Positions 30,269 through 31,424 of a stretch of DNA of 31,424 nt are shown here, one piece after another. The DNA comes from a virus. A model generated the notes under the pieces. That model saw only the letters and a program-made list of their open reading frames with translations, was not told where the DNA came from and did not search any database. The DNA lies in IMG/VR virus record IMGVR_UViG_3300035670_000899, positions 1 through 31,424 of that record. One strand, written 5' to 3'. A program made the translations under genes and the position numbers. Numbering within the stretch: the stretch's first letter is position 1; each line of letters begins with the position of its first letter.

Positions 30269-30300
30269 CAAAGATAAAAAGGTTTTAATTATAAAACAAA
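30269..30300 (-). promoter_or_regulatory. Bacteroidetes housekeeping promoter for the secreted protein
   Basis: On the minus strand TTTG (30300-30297), a 20-base spacer, and TATCTTTG (30276-30269) match -33 TTTG and -7 TAnnTTTG exactly, 27 bases before ATG 30242. Confidence 0.65.
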
Positions 30301-30335
30301 AAAAGGTAGAAATATTTTTCTACCTTTTAAAAAAA
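30299..30335 (-). terminator. Terminator downstream of the right-edge gene
   Basis: GGTAGAAA pairs with TTTCTACC (on the plus strand, 30305-30326) with A/T runs on both sides. It ends the minus-strand gene whose stop is at 30354. Confidence 0.8.
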
Positions 30336-30353
30336 AAACTATTTATGTAGTTT

Positions 30354-31424
30354 TTATCTTTGTGAGACTTCACCATTTGGTGATATTATAATTGGTTTTT
30401 GTGGATTTATAGTTAGACCCGCATTAAATCTAAATTTAGTTGTTGAATAATTTTGAATAAAAGTAATAGTACCATCGTTATTTTCAGTTATACTTTTAGT
30501 CTTTCTAAGAATTGGTATTATATCGTCACGAAGTTGCATTTCAGTACCAATAACATATGTAGGTCTACCAAGTTGATCCTTTGTTGGTTCACCAACACCA
30601 ACCGCTTTTGATGCTGATAAAACTTTTGTTCCACATTTGTCTAACATTAATAGAGTCCTATCTTGACCTTTACCAACTGATAAAATAGCACAACATCCAT
30701 GAAATATAACATTACCTTTAGGGTCAGTTATTCTTACTTCAGGAACATCATCGTGGGGTTTTTCATGAATTCCTTCCAATGCTAATACTAATTGATTAGA
30801 ATTACCACCTATTGTTGTTGCTTGTTCTGAAGTAACTATTAATGTCGCGTTTCTACTTCCACCATCATTCTCATTATTTAAATTAGCCTCACCTATTACA
30901 ACCCCATTTAATTTTACATTAAATATTGCTCTATCACATTTATGTTTTCCTCTACATGGAAATTCTGCCGTTGCTGGACTTTTGTCATAAATAACTTCAA
31001 TTTTTAGATTAGTTAAACATAAACCTGGAATATTTAAATCTATTACAACCTCAACAAATCTATCAATACCATTATCTGCTTTACCTGACCTACCTCTCCA
31101 AACATTTGTTCCTGGTGTATTTGGCACATTACTAACATTTGGTAAGTTTTTTAAACCAGAATCTTGTAGATATTGATTTAGGTATGCAATCATTTTATCT
31201 CTTCTAAGATTTGCAAGATACATATCAGGTTTAAGTTTATTATCCTTTAACTCATAGTCATAATTAGGAGAAATAGATTCACCTGCCCTAACATCAATAT
31301 TTAATTTAACATTAGGATATTGTTTTAATGTAGGTAATAGTTGGGCATCTAAAATTGCATTAAATTTAGCTTTATTATTATTAGTTATAGAATAATAACC
31401 ATTAGCATAAAGTTGGTATAATTT
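30354..31424 (-). CDS. Large unknown protein running off the right edge, at least 356 aa
   Basis: The frame is open from the right edge to the stop at 30354; a methionine at 31223 is internal, since 67 further codons upstream remain open. The visible N-terminal part (LDAQLLPTLKQYPNVKLNIDVRAGESIS...YLANLRRDKMIAYLNQYL) recalls the OmpA-like pattern of a beta strand followed by an R-[AR]-x-x-[VI]-x-x-[YF]-L helix, though the match is loose. The rest is beta-rich: VVIDLNIPGLCLTNLKIEV, CRGKHKCDRAIFNVKLNGVVIGEANL, VFHGCCAILSVGKG. It ends with a strand-rich segment. A structural virion protein is plausible. The truncated start prevents a firm call. Confidence 0.65.
   Translation of the reverse strand, partial: KLYQLYANGYYSITNNNKAKFNAILDAQLLPTLKQYPNVKLNIDVRAGESISPNYDYELKDNKLKPDMYLANLRRDKMIAYLNQYLQDSGLKNLPNVSNVPNTPGTNVWRGRSGKADNGIDRFVEVVIDLNIPGLCLTNLKIEVIYDKSPATAEFPCRGKHKCDRAIFNVKLNGVVIGEANLNNENDGGSRNATLIVTSEQATTIGGNSNQLVLALEGIHEKPHDDVPEVRITDPKGNVIFHGCCAILSVGKGQDRTLLMLDKCGTKVLSASKAVGVGEPTKDQLGRPTYVIGTEMQLRDDIIPILRKTKSITENNDGTITFIQNYSTTKFRFNAGLTINPQKPIIISPNGEVSQR

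Noticed and set aside
30355-30362. Plus-strand TATCTTTG as a Bacteroidetes -7 element
   Set aside because: No TTTG lies 19-21 bases upstream and no plus-strand gene follows; it lies at the end of a minus-strand gene.
1-31424. CRISPR array, insertion sequence or integrase
   Set aside because: No regularly spaced direct repeats with unique spacers, transposase motifs or terminal inverted repeats were seen; all repeats found are in-frame within genes or are regulatory motifs.

Overview
The window is a segment of a large tailed-phage genome of the T4-like (contractile-tail) type that infects a member of the Bacteroidetes, probably a flavobacterium. The phage identity rests on a recognisable head-morphogenesis block: a gp17-like large terminase (16440-18209), a gp20-like portal (18418-20229), a gp21-like prohead protease (21723-22442), an acidic scaffold (22876-24441) and a gp23-like major capsid protein (24478-26319). 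The host inference rests on several signs. The DNA is very AT-rich. Starts have A-rich leaders with almost no Shine-Dalgarno sequences. Two promoters match the Bacteroidetes form TTTG-N19/20-TAnnTTTG. One signal-peptide protein and one lipoprotein look Bacteroidetes-like. A phage-encoded ribosomal protein bS21 keeps the tyrosine at position 54 known from flavobacterial ribosomes.

Layout. 1-3000: accessory genes, including the end of a putative pyrimidine-dimer glycosylase-family protein, small unknown genes, a conserved phage protein of the MGTNYY type and an Rnl5/DRB0094-type RNA ligase. 3000-5750: small envelope-type genes, including a degenerate M23-like protein, a lipoprotein on the minus strand, and three membrane/coiled-coil proteins, two of which overlap in different frames (possible spanin-like lysis genes). 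5756-6136: a complete tmRNA (ssrA) gene on the minus strand. 6216-11328: a 456-aa unknown, an M20-type zinc peptidase, a ClpC-type AAA+ unfoldase without its N-domain (minus strand), a divergent small protein with two UVR motifs, and a KTSC protein. 11361-16381: a nucleotidyltransferase-like protein and four unknown, partly low-complexity, probably head-associated proteins. 16440-26319: the head and packaging block, interrupted by bS21 on the minus strand. 26440-31424: unknown virion-like proteins with short N-terminal motifs, then minus-strand genes including one with a signal peptide, and a large gene running off the right edge.

The most striking biology is the clustering, within about 5.3 kb, of a tmRNA, a peptidase, a Clp unfoldase and a UVR-motif protein that could be a Clp adaptor. 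Together with bS21 this suggests a phage-encoded module for ribosome rescue, tagged-protein degradation and peptide recycling. A second surprise is an in-frame TAA at codon 11 of the portal gene, followed by about 70 codons that still look like portal sequence with no conventional start codon. A third is a repeated element, TATTTAT(A/T) followed by AATAAAA-like sequence, 12-58 bases upstream of many genes and also upstream of the tmRNA, which is best explained as the phage late promoter. All calls are by eye from sequence; no database search was run.
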